DNA from: an uncultured Pelagibacteraceae bacterium
GTDB lineage: Bacteria > Pseudomonadota > Alphaproteobacteria > Pelagibacterales > Pelagibacteraceae
DNA: 64,000 nucleotides
Direction of reading: 5' to 3'
NCBI GenBank assembly: GCA_902631535.1
Contig: CACOYX010000001.1
Coordinates: 1-64,000, forward strand
In this document: positions 62,755-64,000 of the stretch, piece after piece
Layout of the letters: each line of letters opens with the position of its first letter
Position numbering within the stretch: position 1 is the stretch's first letter
The notes under the pieces: generated by a model
What the model saw: the letters and a program-made list of their open reading frames with translations, nothing else
Databases searched by the model: none
What the model was told of the DNA's origin: nothing
Made by a program: the position numbers and the translations under genes

Positions 62755-62783
62755 TTGACATCTAAAATCACTTAATATATTAT
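62755..62783 (+). promoter_or_regulatory. Near-consensus sigma-70 promoter of the tyrosine recombinase
   Basis: TTGACA (62755-62760), a 17-bp spacer and TATTAT (62778-62783) make this the best promoter in the window by sequence. The -10 box overlaps the left arm of the inverted repeat at 62782-62810. Transcription would start near 62790, within the repeat. Confidence 0.8.
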
Positions 62784-62810
62784 TTCCGATAATTAATGGT
62801 TATCGGAAAT
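62782..62810 (+). repeat. Perfect 11-7-11 inverted repeat at the recombinase start (operator or core recombination site)
   Basis: ATTTCCGATAA, 7-nt spacer TTAATGG, TTATCGGAAAT. Arms are perfect. It overlaps the -10 box on the left and ends 1 bp before the ATG on the right, leaving no room for a Shine-Dalgarno. The arm and spacer lengths match the core sites used by tyrosine recombinases (for example Xer 11-6-11). It does not resemble alphaproteobacterial dif. No second copy was noticed in the window. Confidence 0.75.
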
Positions 62811-62811
62811 T

Positions 62812-63726
62812 ATGAATGATTTAACAACTGAAATTAAAAAACTTGAAATTGAGACTTTAGACAATCTAAAGCTTTCAAAAGCTAAAAATACTATTCGTGC
62901 TTATAAATCTGATTTTAATGACTTTGCGTTATTTTGTTCAAAACATGGGATGAAAAGTATGCCTACTGATCCAAAGATCGTTTCCCTTTATCTGACGCAC
63001 TTATCAAAACAATCTAAATATAGCACTTTAAAAAGACGTTTAGCGTCTATAAATGTCATGCATAAATACAAAGGTCATTATTTAGATACTAAACATCCTA
63101 TAATCGTTGAGAACTTATTAGGTATAAAAAGACAAATAGGCGTTCATCAAAAAGCAAAAAAACCGTTATTATTCAATAATTTAAAACAAATCATTAAAGT
63201 AATAAATGACTCCAAAACGAGTGAATTAAAAAAATTAAGGGACAAAGCTTTAATTTTAGTAGGTTTCTCAGGAGGGTTCAGAAGATCAGAACTAGTAGCG
63301 ATTACTAGAGATGATGTTGAATTTGTCAAAGAAGGAGTAAAAATTTTTGTTAAAAAATCAAAATCTGATCAATCTGGAGAAGGAATGACTAAAGCAATCC
63401 CCTCTTTTAAATATGTAGAATATTGCCCGGTAGATCATCTTAAAAATTGGATGATTGAAAATAAAAATGATTTAGTTTTTCCTATATCAGATAAGAATGT
63501 AGCTTTAATAATTAAGAAACATGCTCTAAGCGCAGGTTTAGATGAAAAAAAATATGCTGGTCACAGTCTTAGATCAGGCTTTGCAACTACTACAGCTGAA
63601 TATGGAGCCAGTGAAAGAAATATCATGGCTATGACCGGTCACAAATCAGTTGATATGGTTAGAAGATATATCAAAGAAGCTGATTTATTTAAAAATAATG
63701 CTCTAAACAAAATATCCAATGAGTAG
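62812..63726 (+). CDS. Solitary tyrosine recombinase / site-specific integrase
   Basis: 304 residues: N-terminal SAM-like core-binding domain (about 10-95, 'SKAKNTIRAYKSDFNDFALFC') and a catalytic domain with Arg I in 'SGGFRRSELVAI' (about 157-168), the beta-hairpin Lys in 'VKKSKSDQSGEG', 'HSLRSGFATTTAEYG' (H-x-x-R, about 251-265), 'MTGHKSVDMVRRYI' with His and the nucleophile Tyr (about 276-289). All catalytic residues are present. No excisionase, phage gene or adjacent tRNA is seen, so it may mark an island edge or work on the repeat just upstream. It is not an obvious XerC or XerD by context. Confidence 0.92.
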   Translation: MNDLTTEIKKLEIETLDNLKLSKAKNTIRAYKSDFNDFALFCSKHGMKSMPTDPKIVSLYLTHLSKQSKYSTLKRRLASINVMHKYKGHYLDTKHPIIVENLLGIKRQIGVHQKAKKPLLFNNLKQIIKVINDSKTSELKKLRDKALILVGFSGGFRRSELVAITRDDVEFVKEGVKIFVKKSKSDQSGEGMTKAIPSFKYVEYCPVDHLKNWMIENKNDLVFPISDKNVALIIKKHALSAGLDEKKYAGHSLRSGFATTTAEYGASERNIMAMTGHKSVDMVRRYIKEADLFKNNALNKISNE

Positions 63727-63756
63727 ACCAACAAAATACACAGAAATTAAAAATAT

Positions 63757-64000
63757 CTAAAAATTTTTAAGATAAAAATCGTTATTTATTCTATGTAACA
63801 ATTTAAATTGATTTTCATTTAAAAAAGATAAGATTTCGTCCTGAAGATGTGGAAATATTTCTATTTGTAAATAACAGTGATTATTTGAAAGAATGTCTGA
63901 TGCGCCTTTAAGAACGTTTAATTCGTGCCTTTCTACATCAATTTTAAAAAAAATCTTCTTATTTTTTAAAGGATACAAGTTATCTAATTTATCAGTGTCT
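63757..64000 (-). CDS. FkbM-family methyltransferase, C-terminal part (partial at window edge)
   Basis: The frame continues past 64000 without a stop, so the tracked start at 63978 (a TTG codon) is internal. The visible end contains 'FFKIDVERHELNVLKGA', the conserved KIDVEGxExxVLxG segment of FkbM SAM-dependent methyltransferases, here with R for the glycine. The rest of the SAM-binding domain lies outside. Such enzymes often O-methylate surface sugars, fitting an accessory surface-glycan region. Confidence 0.8.
   Translation of the reverse strand, partial: DTDKLDNLYPLKNKKIFFKIDVERHELNVLKGASDILSNNHCYLQIEIFPHLQDEILSFLNENQFKLLHRINNDFYLKNF

Noticed and set aside
62782-62810. Chromosome dimer-resolution site (dif)
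   Set aside because: The sequence does not match alphaproteobacterial dif, and the spacer is 7 rather than 6 bp.

Overview
This is a dense, AT-rich (roughly 70% A+T by eye) bacterial chromosome segment with very short intergenic gaps, many 1-20 bp gene overlaps and gene orders typical of Alphaproteobacteria. The composition, small gene sizes and gene content (futA iron transporter, aapJQMP amino acid transporter, Lys/Asn-rich proteins, encoded CCA on every tRNA) point to the SAR11 clade (Pelagibacterales). This is an inference from style and content, because no rRNA lies in the window.

Layout. 1-1.3 kb: tail of a membrane glycosyltransferase-like gene and a small unknown protein. 1.4-5.1 kb: gap, pyk (with an unlisted 56-aa partner gene) and an orphan FAA-hydrolase/hydratase-family gene. 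5.1-9.6 kb: an iron island with two Fur-like palindromes, futA, an unlisted 56-aa CxxC protein, a long hairpin, a flavodoxin, then the ferric-iron ABC permease and ATPase. 9.66-11.9 kb: tRNA-Arg, a DmlA-type dehydrogenase and zapE. 12.0-16.3 kb: aapJ-terminator-aapQMP. 16.3-18.7 kb: cysK, a DUF6134 protein, an XRE regulator, tRNA-Asn and tRNA-Cys. 18.9-25.6 kb: SGNH protein, valS, ilvD and manC. 25.6-29.6 kb: xth and erpA (minus), dgt and argS.

29.6-37.5 kb carries the alphaproteobacterial block argS-(SPOR slot)-nagZ-scpA-scpB-tatABC-serS-yajC-secDF. It combines chromosome segregation, Tat and Sec export. uvrA and ssb then diverge from a shared 100-bp region and gyrA-coaD-ppi-tgt follow. This Tgt has lost two of its three zinc cysteines. 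Next come tRNA-Lys, a Tat-type M48 lipoprotease, a DUF502 protein, recG, sdhE and tRNA-Ser. 49.9-57.4 kb is a cell-wall/replication/translation run: mltB, rlpA-like, dacC, tmk, holB, metG, tatD and an MBL hydrolase. 57.4-59.5 kb is gpx-nifU-like-nhaA on the minus strand. 59.6-61.9 kb is tRNA-Pro, an NDUFS4-like complex I subunit, an SbmA-like protein and an AEC transporter.

61.9-64.0 kb changes character. There is a 411-bp non-coding stretch rich in inverted repeats, a compact Ogt/MGMT with less AT-rich DNA, a 54-aa two-helix membrane protein, and a solitary tyrosine recombinase. The window ends inside an FkbM methyltransferase. This looks like the edge of an accessory region. The recombinase is preceded by a near-consensus promoter whose -10 box overlaps a perfect 11-7-11 bp inverted repeat ending one base before the start codon, the geometry of a tyrosine-recombinase core site. 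That element, and the hairpin and microprotein in the iron operon, are the best leads for something undescribed. No CRISPR array, insertion sequence, rRNA or replication origin was recognised.
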